Origin: Enterococcus malodoratus ATCC 43197 | GTDB taxonomy: Bacteria > Bacillota > Bacilli > Lactobacillales > Enterococcaceae | Length of the DNA stretch: 64,000 bases | Reading direction: 5' to 3' | NCBI RefSeq assembly: GCF_000407185.1 | Contig: NZ_KE136482.1 | Location: forward strand, 868,001 to 932,000 | Shown: piece by piece, positions 23,355 to 31,621 of the stretch | Position numbering within the stretch: the stretch's first letter is position 1 | Layout of the letters: every line of letters starts with the position of its first letter | Notes under the pieces: model-generated | What the model was told of the DNA's origin: nothing | The model's database searches: none | Seen by the model: only the letters and a program-made list of their open reading frames with translations | Translations under genes and position numbers: made by a program

Positions 23355-24164
23355 TTATGTCTGTTTTTCCAATTTAAAATGCTTGGCTAAAAAATTAAAA
23401 TCCTTCGAATATTTGTCTTTGATATCTTTCAAGCTTGTCTGGTCGCTGATTTCTTTTTCATCATTCGAATCAATAATAATCGTGATTCCAGTGCCGTCAG
23501 AGAAAATATAATACTGCTTGATCGTAGTAAAAATACTGCCCTTATCATCACTATAATTAATTATATACCCTTGTTTGATCCCATCAATGTCTTTTTGCGG
23601 ATAGGCTTTGCTAAAATCTGTCTTACTGTTGTCGACATAGTCCGATTCACTTTTTATTAGGTTTCCTGAGATAGAAAGCTCCCCATCCACTTCACCTACC
23701 TCATTCTTATTAAAGGTAATGTTTGCCGCATTTTTATCATACACGAACTCATCTTTCGTCGGCAGAACAGAGAGTTCCTTAGAATTGAGTTCAATCTCAG
23801 AATCACCTAAAATCGCCAGCTGATACCCGCGATTAAACTTAAACACATGATTGTCCAAAGTCGCGACTAGTGGTTTGCTTAGATCTATCGCCCCATTTTG
23901 TCGTACGTCTGCCACTTTTAGCGGGAGGACATCCTGACTTTTATCGTTACTGCCCTGCATCCAGCCATAAAAATAGAAACGTCCAAAATAAAGAATGATC
24001 GCGAATAGAAATACAATAATCACCCAACTGGTCTTGATTCTTCGATCGCCCGGCTGACGATTGATGATTCTGCCTAAAAATGTGTTTCCATTAAATAGTT
24101 TTCGTCTAGCTGGTTTGCTAAACAACTGATTGTATTCATCATCAAAGTTTTTCTTTTTAGCCAC
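23355..24164 (-). CDS. Membrane-anchored protein, function unknown (269 aa)
   Basis: GTG start inside the end of the preceding gene (8-bp overlap) with GGAG upstream. A basic cytoplasmic N-terminus of about 45 residues (KPARRKLFNGNTFLGRIINR) precedes one TM helix (TSWVIIVFLFAIILYFG) and an extracytoplasmic domain of about 200 residues rich in Asp, Lys and Tyr (DFSKAYPQKDIDGIKQGYII). The layout suggests a bitopic protein exposing a beta-rich domain outside. Probably works with the 191-residue partner. Confidence 0.6.
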   Translation of the reverse strand: MAKKKNFDDEYNQLFSKPARRKLFNGNTFLGRIINRQPGDRRIKTSWVIIVFLFAIILYFGRFYFYGWMQGSNDKSQDVLPLKVADVRQNGAIDLSKPLVATLDNHVFKFNRGYQLAILGDSEIELNSKELSVLPTKDEFVYDKNAANITFNKNEVGEVDGELSISGNLIKSESDYVDNSKTDFSKAYPQKDIDGIKQGYIINYSDDKGSIFTTIKQYYIFSDGTGITIIIDSNDEKEISDQTSLKDIKDKYSKDFNFLAKHFKLEKQT

Positions 24165-24732
24165 GGTTTTTCTCCAATATCTTTTTGGTTAATTCGATTT
24201 CTTCAGAATCTTCGCGAATGATCGCTTCATAATCGCTTGTTATGCTTGAAGAGATTACTGTCATGGTCGTTAGGATATTTTCTAACGATTTTTCGATTTC
24301 AGGCGTTGGCAGATCCACTTCGGTAATCGCATCGACTTTTTCTGAGGCATCCGCAGCACTCGGGATCGCATGATACAAAAAATCACTGAATTTCGTTAAC
24401 TCATCTGGATGAGCCATCAGCTCTTGGAAAATTTCTTTAGAAGACTTCAAGCCGCCATGTTCTTTTTCAATCGCCCGTAAACGTTTATTCTTCTTCGTTG
24501 CTGCTTCATAACGAAGAATTTGCTGTCTAAGCTCCTCCATCGCTTCATGAAAAATCTCTAGATCCACATTCGACAATTGTTTTTCTTCCTGATAATTTTT
24601 GATCCGCTGTCTATACAACGTATTCTGTCTTAGATTAAACAGAACCATTTGAATAAGGCGAATCAGAAACAAGACGAAAAAAACAATGAGGACAATCGGT
24701 CCTAATAGGATGATGATGGTTATTGCATTCAT
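24157..24732 (-). CDS. Membrane-anchored coiled-coil protein (191 aa)
   Basis: One N-terminal TM helix (AITIIILLGPIVLIVFFVLF) is followed by a cytoplasmic helical region with many Glu, Lys, Arg and Gln (YRQRIKNYQEEKQLSNVDLE, RQQILRYEAATKKNKRLRAI) likely to form coiled coils. Overlaps the 269-residue gene by 8 bp. No enzyme motif seen. Operon partner of the adjacent genes. Confidence 0.6.
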   Translation of the reverse strand: MNAITIIILLGPIVLIVFFVLFLIRLIQMVLFNLRQNTLYRQRIKNYQEEKQLSNVDLEIFHEAMEELRQQILRYEAATKKNKRLRAIEKEHGGLKSSKEIFQELMAHPDELTKFSDFLYHAIPSAADASEKVDAITEVDLPTPEIEKSLENILTTMTVISSSITSDYEAIIREDSEEIELTKKILEKNRG

Positions 24733-24753
24733 TGTGTATTCCCACTTCCAACA

Positions 24754-25296
24754 TTATTTGGCCAATCTTAGTTGCTCGGACCAGGTTCTTTCTAGTACTT
24801 CCGACACTTGATAGGAACGATATTCTGGCATAACGCCGCTTAAAATCATCGCTTTCTTGCTGCCTTTATGCTCTTTGAATAAACTCAAGGCCCTTTTGGT
24901 CACCGAAGAATAATACATAAAAAAGATCCGTTTATTCTCCTCTTCACTGGTTAAATCCACTGTTAATTTTGCGGAATCTAAAAAGTGGGTATAGAAAACA
25001 TTCTCCTTTGTTTTCCAGACAAGCCACTCTTTTCCGCTATATCTTAAAACCCAAACCACATTGTTGCCGGTGGTTTTCGGAAAATAATTTGACGCTATCA
25101 AGTCATCAAAAAGCTGTTGCAAATTAATTTTGGCTGGTGTATCGATGGTTATTTCATGACTAAAAACGTCCTGACTCATGACCACACTTTCCCGATTAAT
25201 CGTCACCCGCAAAATAACTCCCCCAAAGCTCGCTCTTCCATACCTTTTGCTGAGCCTCCAGATTGTAGAGGTTCTAAAAAAGGATGAAGTTGTCAT
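24754..25296 (-). CDS. Hypothetical protein (about 180 aa, start uncertain)
   Basis: The frame is open back to a GTG at 25332, but no start has a convincing ribosome binding site; candidates are 25332, 25296 and 25179. Residues beginning YGRASFGGVILRVTINRESV look conserved and argue for a start upstream of 25179. The body reads FSHEITIDTPAKINLQQLFD and VVWVLRYSGKEWLVWKTKEN, a soluble protein of mixed strands and helices. First gene of the operon that ends with sseB. No function assigned. Confidence 0.5.
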   Translation of the reverse strand: MTTSSFFRTSTIWRLSKRYGRASFGGVILRVTINRESVVMSQDVFSHEITIDTPAKINLQQLFDDLIASNYFPKTTGNNVVWVLRYSGKEWLVWKTKENVFYTHFLDSAKLTVDLTSEEENKRIFFMYYSSVTKRALSLFKEHKGSKKAMILSGVMPEYRSYQVSEVLERTWSEQLRLAK

Positions 25297-25427
25297 AATA
25301 ATACTTGTTCTCGCGAGAATACTAAAGTCCACTATTCTGCATATATTTGCTGCTTTCAGGAATTAATTTTGTTAGCGGAGAATTTTGCTTTACACTGTTC
25401 GTTTTTCCAGCAAATTTGACTCTTCTA

Positions 25428-25475
25428 AAGAAAAAGCACCTGCCATTTTTATTCGCAGATGCCCTTGTTTCTTCT
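25428..25475. terminator. Bidirectional hairpin with A/T-rich flanks
   Basis: GCACCTGC / GCAGATGC (one mismatch) flanked by AAAGAAAAA and TTGTTTCTT, giving a long interrupted stem. Lies between the SseB operon start and the plus-strand small membrane genes, with no gene ending here on the minus strand except possible remnants. Confidence 0.4.
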
Positions 25476-25658
25476 ATTTTAGTACAACGTTCAAAATGTC
25501 CTTCATCGTTCTCCATGTAATCTTGTATGATCACACCAAATAGCACAGTTAGTTTAGGAATGAATTCTGACCTTTTAGGATATTTCTCCATCCAAAAGAA
25601 ATTTCTGTGATACGTTCTAGTTAGTCTATTCCTTGGATCACTTTTATTGGAGGAAATT

Positions 25659-25883
25659 ATGAATAACGATAGGAATAATAGTCCTTACTGGAAACATCCT
25701 GCTTATAGGTTCTTCACATTTTTGACATTGTCGCTTTGGAGGTATATTCTTTTAATCACTCTTGTCCTATTACCGCCCAATACCGGAATCGGTCACATTC
25801 TTCTCAAAATTATGACCGTAAGTGTGTTATGGATCGCGGAGGCTTCTTGGAAAACCTATAAAAATAAAAAAGTGTCAGCCTAA
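25659..25883 (+). CDS. Small membrane protein (74 aa)
   Basis: ATG at 25659 with TTGGAGGAAATT before it. Short polar N-terminus (MNNDRNNSPYWKHPAYRFFT) and two TM helices (about residues 17-40 and 44-62), basic C-terminus. Followed 33 bp later by another tiny membrane gene; together they form a plus-strand pair ending in a strong terminator. No family recognised. Confidence 0.5.
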   Translation: MNNDRNNSPYWKHPAYRFFTFLTLSLWRYILLITLVLLPPNTGIGHILLKIMTVSVLWIAEASWKTYKNKKVSA

Positions 25884-25916
25884 TAACAGTGGCTATCCTA
25901 TGTAAAAGGAGCGACT

Positions 25917-26066
25917 TTGATAACTATGCGAAACAACACCAAAATAAATTCCCTAAATATTTTATTCTGCCTTGTTCTTATCCTAATTATTCACATTCCT
26001 CATAAAGTCTATTTGATGGCTTCGATACTGATATTCGTTACAGCATTCTTCCAGATAAAAAGATAA
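25917..26066 (+). CDS. Tiny membrane protein (49 aa), TTG start
   Basis: AAAAGGAG is followed five bases later by TTG ATA ACT ATG, so either TTG (25917) or ATG (25926) starts it. The product NSLNILFCLVLILIIHIPHK, then VYLMASILIFVTAFFQIKR, forms two TM helices with basic ends. Pairs with the 74-residue membrane protein just upstream. Confidence 0.45.
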   Translation: MITMRNNTKINSLNILFCLVLILIIHIPHKVYLMASILIFVTAFFQIKR

Positions 26067-26076
26067 ATCAATCACT

Positions 26077-26124
26077 AAACGGCCAGCTCTACTAACGAAG
26101 ACGATAGCAGCTGGCCGTTTTCTA
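26077..26124. terminator. Bidirectional terminator
   Basis: 12-bp stem AAACGGCCAGCT / AGCTGGCCGTTT with a 20-nt loop and TTTT on the plus side. It closes the small membrane gene pair and probably also the EIIBC gene from the other side. Confidence 0.85.
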
Positions 26125-26138
26125 TTTTATCTTGCTGC

Positions 26139-27566
26139 TTAAATGTTCTCCATTGGTACTTTTTCCTTAGTTTCAATCGTTTCAGAACTTTCCGTTTTCG
26201 CTACAATGATTTTCGTTACTACAAACGAAACGGTTACCGCCACAAGAACCACTATAGCGGCCAAGATCATATTCCCCATCTTACCATCAGGTTCAACAAA
26301 GAATAATGCGGTTAACAATCCTGGACAAAAGCCCATTACATAACTCTTAAGACCAAATACCCCTGCTACTAATCCTGCTGACACGGCGCCTGCAGCTGTA
26401 CCAATCAAAACTTTTGGTCTAGAAATTAAGGCGCCATAGAATGCTGGTTCAGTAACTCCACAAAGAGCCGTAAAAGCGAAAGAGTACGTCATCCCCTTCT
26501 TGCCTTTGTCTTTCATGCTGGTTGCTACAGCAAGTGCAGTTCCGCCAATGCACAAATTAGAAATAAAGCCCATCACGACATATACCGGATCATATCCTAA
26601 TGATTCTACAGCCGCGAATCCAATAGGAGATAAAGCTTTATCAAAACCAAGCATAACCATATAAGGATAAAGTGCTGAAAGAAATGGCAAAGCAATTCCA
26701 CCAACAGTATCCATTAGAAACATCACTGCATTTCCCGCATAAACACTTAAATTTGTTCCTAGTGGTCCAAGAATAATCAATACGATAGGAACAACCAAAA
26801 CCATAGTCAACAGCGGTTTTAAAAAGTACTTGATCGCTTCAGGAATAACTTTTTCAAGTAATCTATCTATATAATACATTACAAAAACGCCCATAATGAC
26901 TGGCAGGATGCTTCCGTTATAATCAATGTTGGGAATAGATATTCCAATAAAATCTAGTTTTGTTGCTCCACTAATATTTTGACTGACTAATAAACATCCC
27001 AAAAATGCACCCATCACTGGTTCGATTTTCAATCGTTTGGCGGTCGTATAACCTAAATAAACGGGTAAGAAAGAAAAACCGGCACTAAAAATGGCAGTCA
27101 TTAACAGGGCAGTTCCGCTCTCCATAGGTACATTAAAATAATTCACTAACAAATTTTTAATGGCTAAAATTAATCCGCCAACAATCAAGGCTGGAACAAC
27201 CGGCATAAAAATTGCTGCACTAAAATTACCAAATTTATTTACATAGTATAAAAAGTTCTTCTTTTCGTCCGTTTCCTCAATGGGCTTTTCTTCGGAATGT
27301 TTATCGCTGTCCTTAGCATCAAATTGCGAAACTTCCATAAAATCCTTGTAGGCCTCATGTACACTTGGACCAATAATTACTTGTAATTGGCCGGTTTTAC
27401 TCACAATTCCTACAACATTTTCAATCTTTTTGATTTCTTCTTCGTGGACTTCCTGCTTGCTTTTGTAGTGAATTCTTAATCTCGTAGCACAATGTTCCAC
27501 GTGAGTGATATTACTCACCCCACCCATGTTATTTAGAATTTGTTCTGACATTTTTTTAAATTTCAT
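26139..27566 (-). CDS. PTS EIIBC, beta-glucoside type
   Basis: 475 residues. The EIIB domain (residues 1-90) carries the phosphorylated Cys26 in HVEHCATRLRIHYKSK. A linker is followed by the EIIC domain with about 10 TM helices (SAAIFMPVVPALIVGGLILA; FTALCGVTEPAFYGALI). No EIIA is fused; it is encoded separately at 28565-29008. Imports and phosphorylates a beta-glucoside. The start has AAAGGAGGG. A RAT-like element and a cre site lie between this gene and bglG, so its expression is probably controlled by antitermination and CcpA. Confidence 0.93.
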   Translation of the reverse strand: MKFKKMSEQILNNMGGVSNITHVEHCATRLRIHYKSKQEVHEEEIKKIENVVGIVSKTGQLQVIIGPSVHEAYKDFMEVSQFDAKDSDKHSEEKPIEETDEKKNFLYYVNKFGNFSAAIFMPVVPALIVGGLILAIKNLLVNYFNVPMESGTALLMTAIFSAGFSFLPVYLGYTTAKRLKIEPVMGAFLGCLLVSQNISGATKLDFIGISIPNIDYNGSILPVIMGVFVMYYIDRLLEKVIPEAIKYFLKPLLTMVLVVPIVLIILGPLGTNLSVYAGNAVMFLMDTVGGIALPFLSALYPYMVMLGFDKALSPIGFAAVESLGYDPVYVVMGFISNLCIGGTALAVATSMKDKGKKGMTYSFAFTALCGVTEPAFYGALISRPKVLIGTAAGAVSAGLVAGVFGLKSYVMGFCPGLLTALFFVEPDGKMGNMILAAIVVLVAVTVSFVVTKIIVAKTESSETIETKEKVPMENI

Positions 27567-27602
27567 GTCAATACCCTCCTTTAAATGATTATCATATTAA
27601 GA

Positions 27603-27631
27603 GGTTTGGCCAGCAGTCTCTGTCACCATCC
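27603..27631 (-). promoter_or_regulatory. RAT-like antiterminator site (target of the BglG protein)
   Basis: On the minus strand the 29 nt start GGATGGTGACAG and end CTGGCCAAACC, matching the ribonucleic antiterminator consensus (GGATTGTTACTG...GCAGGCAAAACC) at most positions. One stem pair is swapped (A with T in place of T with A) so the hairpin is kept, which argues for a true site. I do not see a clear overlapping intrinsic terminator after it. Confidence 0.6.
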
Positions 27632-27704
27632 AATATAGAGGTACTATTAATACATACCAGCATTTTTCAGCACTCAACTCCTTTCATTTATTGGAATGAT
27701 CGAA

Positions 27705-27718
27705 TGTATACGCATACA
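27705..27718 (-). promoter_or_regulatory. Cre site before EIIBC
   Basis: TGTATGCGTATACA fits the cre consensus with one deviation and lies 5 bp past the bglG stop, upstream of the EIIBC leader. The following stretch contains TTGAGT and a TATG-rich -10-like region, so EIIBC may have its own promoter. Confidence 0.5.
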
Positions 27719-27722
27719 TTTA

Positions 27723-28553
27723 TTAGGTTGATAGTCGTATAATATGGATCAATAGATAGAATTCTTCCTCATGATTAGCTAAATATCCATATTTTTGTTT
27801 TAGCAATAAGCTGATCTCTTTAACACATTGATATTGTTCACTGTAGGCTTCTTTCATAGTATTCAACATATCCCGATTGGAATGAGCCTCACTTCTAACA
27901 TAATTGCTATTTACGATTTGTTGTACAAAGAAGCGGCAATGAGTAAGAAAGCGATCATAAGCTCGATTATCTTCTTGCTCTATTGAAAAATGCCGATCCA
28001 CGATTTCCTGGATCAATGTAATTATCTCGATAATCGTATAATTTTGCATCATATTAAAGTCTGATTCAGCATTAACAATATGCAACGTAATGAAATTCGC
28101 TTCCTCCCGACTGATCGTCATACTTAGATAATGATTAATCAATTCAATAGCTGTTAGAGCAATATTGTATTCTTCTTTATAAAGCGACTTAACATTTAAC
28201 AGCAAAAGCGAATCAAAATCGACACCCTTTTTTATCCGTTCAATCATCATCACTATATGGTCTGTCAAGGTTACATAAATGGAATCGCTAATCTTCTTCG
28301 TACTTTTTTCTTTGATATGAGCAATGACTCTCTCACTTAATAAAATGTAATCCAAAGGAATCGAGGTGACGAGTTCTTCAAAACGATGATTGATTTCTTT
28401 GGTTAGTTCAAATTTCTTTTCTGCCAGCTTTGGATTGATCTGATCCTCCTTTTGCATGTTGAATGCTAACCCCTTGCCGACTAAAATTACTTCATTATTG
28501 TTCTGATCTTCTACCATTATCGCATTATTATTATAGATTTTTTTTATTATCAT
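27723..28553 (-). CDS. BglG/LicT-family antiterminator
   Basis: 276 residues from ATG at 28553 (TGGAGAAGCTT upstream), the standard start MIIKKIYNNNAIMVEDQNN. RNA-binding CAT domain (residues 1-55) is followed by two PTS regulation domains with conserved His residues (TLTDHIVMMIE; FITLHIVNAE; FLTHCRFFVQQ; YLLIHIIRL). Phosphorylation by the PTS controls its binding to RAT sequences. It sits between EIIA and EIIBC in the same direction, and its RAT-like target precedes EIIBC. Confidence 0.93.
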   Translation of the reverse strand: MIIKKIYNNNAIMVEDQNNNEVILVGKGLAFNMQKEDQINPKLAEKKFELTKEINHRFEELVTSIPLDYILLSERVIAHIKEKSTKKISDSIYVTLTDHIVMMIERIKKGVDFDSLLLLNVKSLYKEEYNIALTAIELINHYLSMTISREEANFITLHIVNAESDFNMMQNYTIIEIITLIQEIVDRHFSIEQEDNRAYDRFLTHCRFFVQQIVNSNYVRSEAHSNRDMLNTMKEAYSEQYQCVKEISLLLKQKYGYLANHEEEFYLLIHIIRLST

Positions 28554-28564
28554 AAGCTTCTCCA

Positions 28565-29008
28565 TTATGGATGTACTTCAGCGACAACTGATCCTCGAAC
28601 AACCATACCTCTTCTTAAGAGATGATGCATTTGTTTATTCAGGCTAATTACAAGTACAGTCTCATCGAACCCTCGATCATGAACTACTTCCCAATCGACT
28701 TTGGAAATTACGGTTTGGCGATCTACCCTATCCCCTTGCCGAACCTGTGAATCAAACGCTTCTCCGGCCAACTCAACCGTATCAATACCAATATGTATTA
28801 AAATTTCTGAGCCATCTTCCGCCTGAATACCAATTGCATGCCCAGTATCATAAACCATACTAACGGTACCAGAAACTGGACTGTACAGAGATGTCTCTTT
28901 TGTGATAATACCGAATCCATCTCCTAACATTTTCTCAGAAAAGACCTCATCTTGAACGTCCCTTAATTCAATTAACTCCCCTGTCGCAATGCTAACTAAT
29001 TCCGTCAT
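28565..29008 (-). CDS. PTS EIIA, glucose type (beta-glucoside transport)
   Basis: 147 residues of the IIA-Glc family: SPVSGTVSMVYDTGHAIGIQ and the phospho-acceptor His72 in ILIHIGIDTVEL, with the usual GDRVDRQTVIS. A free-standing EIIA is typical when EIIBC lacks it; it would phosphorylate Cys26 of EIIBC. AAAGGAG precedes the ATG. It lies between GH1 and bglG on the same strand; a hairpin sits between it and GH1. Confidence 0.93.
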   Translation of the reverse strand: MTELVSIATGELIELRDVQDEVFSEKMLGDGFGIITKETSLYSPVSGTVSMVYDTGHAIGIQAEDGSEILIHIGIDTVELAGEAFDSQVRQGDRVDRQTVISKVDWEVVHDRGFDETVLVISLNKQMHHLLRRGMVVRGSVVAEVHP

Positions 29009-29025
29009 TTGTTTTTCTCCTTTGA

Positions 29026-29060
29026 CTGTTGGTCCGCTGAAAATTAGCGCGGACCAACAG
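29026..29060 (-). other. Strong intergenic hairpin without a T-run
   Basis: 12-bp perfect stem CTGTTGGTCCGC / GCGGACCAACAG, loop 11 nt, between GH1 and EIIA. There is no T tract on either side, so it more likely adjusts mRNA processing or stability (GH1 versus PTS gene levels) than terminates. Confidence 0.6.
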
Positions 29061-29069
29061 CCTATCCAT

Positions 29070-30524
29070 CTATTTTGTTTCAGTTAGAACAGCTTCATTT
29101 GCTTCCGCGAAATAATTGATAATATAATCACGGTACCAGAAATAACTCTTTTTAGGAGTACGAGTAAAATCATTTTCAAAATCAACGCGAACAAGACCAT
29201 ACCGTTTTCTATATCCATTAATCCAACTGTAAATATCCATGGTAGACCAATGATAATACCCCTTAACATTGACCCCTTCGTCCATGGCCTTTCGCATATA
29301 GAATAAGAATTGTTCAAAAATTTCAATTCGTTCATCATCCACAACATAACCCGTTTCGTCTGGTTCTTCATAGCATCCATGACCATTTTCAGTAATCATG
29401 ATCATTGGGTTTTCATATCTATTTTTAATTTCTTTCAAGGCAGTATACATAACACGTGGATTTACTTCACGTCCCCATTTATTTCGGCGAACAGTCTCAT
29501 CAAATGAAGACTCAAAAATGTTCTCCACTCGAATTCCTTCTTTATTATTGCTGCCAGAACCCTTATTATTATGAAACACTTCCGTTTTTCCTTCTTGCCA
29601 ATCGGTTACATATTGACGGTTATAAAGATTTAATCCTAAATAATCTCCCTTACCTAAACGAAAAAGCTCTGTTTCATTTTCAGCACGCAATAGCGTAAAT
29701 CCAAAAATTCCGATCATTTTTTCCAACTCAGGTGGAAGTTCACCTAAAAGTGCTGGACATAGAATTAAACGATTATAAAAGAAATCTGCAATTTCAAAAA
29801 TATTTTCTGATTCTTTTGTCGCCGGATCTATTTCGACGCTGCCATTATCATGGACAATTCCGATAACTCCGTCAATCTTCATCTCTTTGAATGTGTGGAT
29901 AGCTTTTGCACTTGCCAGCATTAAGTTATATTGCGATTGAAAATATGATTGGAAATCTAACTTGCGATTCGGCGGATAGTTTCCCACTATGTTTGTGCAG
30001 TAAGCGTAATAGCGTGGCTCATTGATTGTTGCCCATAATTTCACGCGATCACCAAAGTTTTCAAAGCAAATCTTGGCATATTCATTGAAATAATCCGTGA
30101 TCTTACTATTCAACCAGCCGCCTTCTTTAGCTAGTTCTAAAGGTAAATCATAGTGGAACAGCGTAACATTGGGTTCAATATCCTTTTCTAAGCAGTAATC
30201 AATCACTCTATTATAAAAATCGATTCCAGCTTGTGATATTTCTCCATAACCCTTAGGCAAAATTCGACTCCAAGCGATAGAAAATCGATACGTATTTTGC
30301 TTTCCCTCTGCCATCATATCTATGTCTTTCTTGTAATGATGATAAAAATCACTTGCGCTATCCCCATCTTCTTGATTGATATTCAGAGGGCTATGATGAT
30401 TGAAGTAATCCCATTCGCTGATCCCTTTATCCTCCTCATCCCAAGCACCTTCACATTGATATGCCGCAGTTGCTGAACCCCAAAGAAATTGTTTTTTGCT
30501 AAAAATATCCTCATATTTTCTCAT
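29070..30524 (-). CDS. GH1 family 6-phospho-beta-glucosidase
   Basis: 484 residues from ATG at 30524 (GGGAGGAGACG upstream). GH1 barrel with acid/base Glu about residue 169 in WATINEPRYYAY and nucleophile Glu in MIMITENGHGCYEE; N-terminal FLWGSATAAYQCEGAWDEE is the family signature. Hydrolyses phospho-beta-glucosides imported by the EIIBC and EIIA encoded next to it. It is the first gene of the GH1-EIIA-bglG-EIIBC unit. An RpiR gene lies directly upstream, separated by a terminator, so the operon may have dual control. Confidence 0.93.
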   Translation of the reverse strand: MRKYEDIFSKKQFLWGSATAAYQCEGAWDEEDKGISEWDYFNHHSPLNINQEDGDSASDFYHHYKKDIDMMAEGKQNTYRFSIAWSRILPKGYGEISQAGIDFYNRVIDYCLEKDIEPNVTLFHYDLPLELAKEGGWLNSKITDYFNEYAKICFENFGDRVKLWATINEPRYYAYCTNIVGNYPPNRKLDFQSYFQSQYNLMLASAKAIHTFKEMKIDGVIGIVHDNGSVEIDPATKESENIFEIADFFYNRLILCPALLGELPPELEKMIGIFGFTLLRAENETELFRLGKGDYLGLNLYNRQYVTDWQEGKTEVFHNNKGSGSNNKEGIRVENIFESSFDETVRRNKWGREVNPRVMYTALKEIKNRYENPMIMITENGHGCYEEPDETGYVVDDERIEIFEQFLFYMRKAMDEGVNVKGYYHWSTMDIYSWINGYRKRYGLVRVDFENDFTRTPKKSYFWYRDYIINYFAEANEAVLTETK

Positions 30525-30585
30525 ATTAATCGTCTCCTCCCAATTAATCGTGCTTTCATCTCTAACTATCTTTATTATATAAGCA

Positions 30586-30624
30586 AACAAAAAATGGAGT
30601 GGTTCACATTTTGAACCACTCCAT
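30586..30624 (-). terminator. Terminator between the RpiR gene and GH1
   Basis: 13-bp stem ATGGAGTGGTTCA / TGAACCACTCCAT with a 5-nt loop and a TTTTTT tail on the minus strand, right after the RpiR stop. A TATAAT-like box at about 30573-30578 in the space after it could serve the GH1 gene. Confidence 0.85.
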
Positions 30625-30631
30625 CTTACGT

Positions 30632-31420
30632 TTATCTTCTCTTATATTTTGAAATATAGCTTGAGGAAATCAAATCAAATATGTATGCTATTCCGTATTT
30701 TCCATAAATTCCTAAATAGTCATTCGAAAAACTATGTTTGCTGATATAAAATATTTTGTTATAAATTGTTTGAAACTCTTCGCTTCTAGAGGCCGTAATC
30801 AGTATCTTTCTTCCCTTTATTTCAGACACCCATTCATTAGCGATTTCTGCGAACTTACCTGATGCAGATACTGTGATGATTAGGGATTCCGCTGTAAGTG
30901 ACTTTATATTTTCATTATTGGTATAGGCATTCGAAACAATTTTAATTTCTTTATTTCCATAAATCAATTCTTGTTGAAAGCGGATAAGATCACCGCTAGT
31001 ATTATTCGCACATAGCAGTACAACGTCTTTGTGTTCATGTATAAGATCACTAAGTTCATCCACTATTGCGATAGTAAAAACACGATCAATATCTTGGATC
31101 ATAGTAAAGATAAGCTTGTTCAATTGCGTTCGATGATTCAATAAATCATCCTGTGAACGATATTGTAGATTGCTGGGAAAGATCAGTTTGGTAACAGAAT
31201 CCTTCAGATCACTAAAATTACTGTATCCTAAACGATTGCAAAATCTTCTAATCGCAGACCTGCTGGTGAATGTTTCATCGATGATTTCATTCACAGACAT
31301 TTCGGAAATTCGATCCAAATTCTCCACCAAATAGACAGTGATCGCATAGTCGCTATCCATAATCCCTTCATTTAGAATAGAACTTAATGAATTCAATAGT
31401 CCTAAATTATTTATATTCAT
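30632..31420 (-). CDS. RpiR-family transcriptional regulator
   Basis: 262 residues. N-terminal helix-turn-helix (MSVNEIIDETFTSRSAIRRF, CNRLGYSNFSDLKDS) and C-terminal SIS domain (DVVLLCANNTSGDLIRFQQE; LIITVSASGKFAEIANEW). GAAGGGG before ATG. A TATAAT box lies at 31442-31447 upstream. It separates the M81 peptidase gene from the beta-glucoside operon and may regulate either; the SIS ligand is probably a sugar phosphate. Confidence 0.88.
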   Translation of the reverse strand: MNINNLGLLNSLSSILNEGIMDSDYAITVYLVENLDRISEMSVNEIIDETFTSRSAIRRFCNRLGYSNFSDLKDSVTKLIFPSNLQYRSQDDLLNHRTQLNKLIFTMIQDIDRVFTIAIVDELSDLIHEHKDVVLLCANNTSGDLIRFQQELIYGNKEIKIVSNAYTNNENIKSLTAESLIITVSASGKFAEIANEWVSEIKGRKILITASRSEEFQTIYNKIFYISKHSFSNDYLGIYGKYGIAYIFDLISSSYISKYKRR

Positions 31421-31545
31421 CTCAACACCCCTTCCACTACAATTATATCAATAGAAAAATTTTAGGAATAGTCCGAAAAATATTCATCTCTAAATTATTA
31501 AATTGAATAGCCTCGATACTATAAAATTTACGTTATCACAAGTGA

Positions 31546-31581
31546 ATAACCAGCTAAACGATTCGTTGTTTAGCTGGTTAT
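31546..31581. other. 14-bp perfect hairpin downstream of the M81 gene
   Basis: ATAACCAGCTAAAC / GTTTAGCTGGTTAT with an 8-nt loop. There is no proper T-run on either strand, so it may be a weak terminator, an RNA stabiliser or a regulator site in front of the RpiR gene. Confidence 0.5.
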
Positions 31582-31621
31582 CTGTTGAAAGCTCACATTA
31601 TAATTTTTTTGAATTTTTCTT

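Noticed and set aside
25322-25591. Minus-strand ORF of 89 codons
   Set aside because: No ribosome binding site, crosses a hairpin, and the translation resembles no protein pattern.
27560-27603. Intrinsic terminator overlapping the RAT-like site
   Set aside because: No complementary arm or T-run follows the RAT-like sequence, so I did not annotate one.
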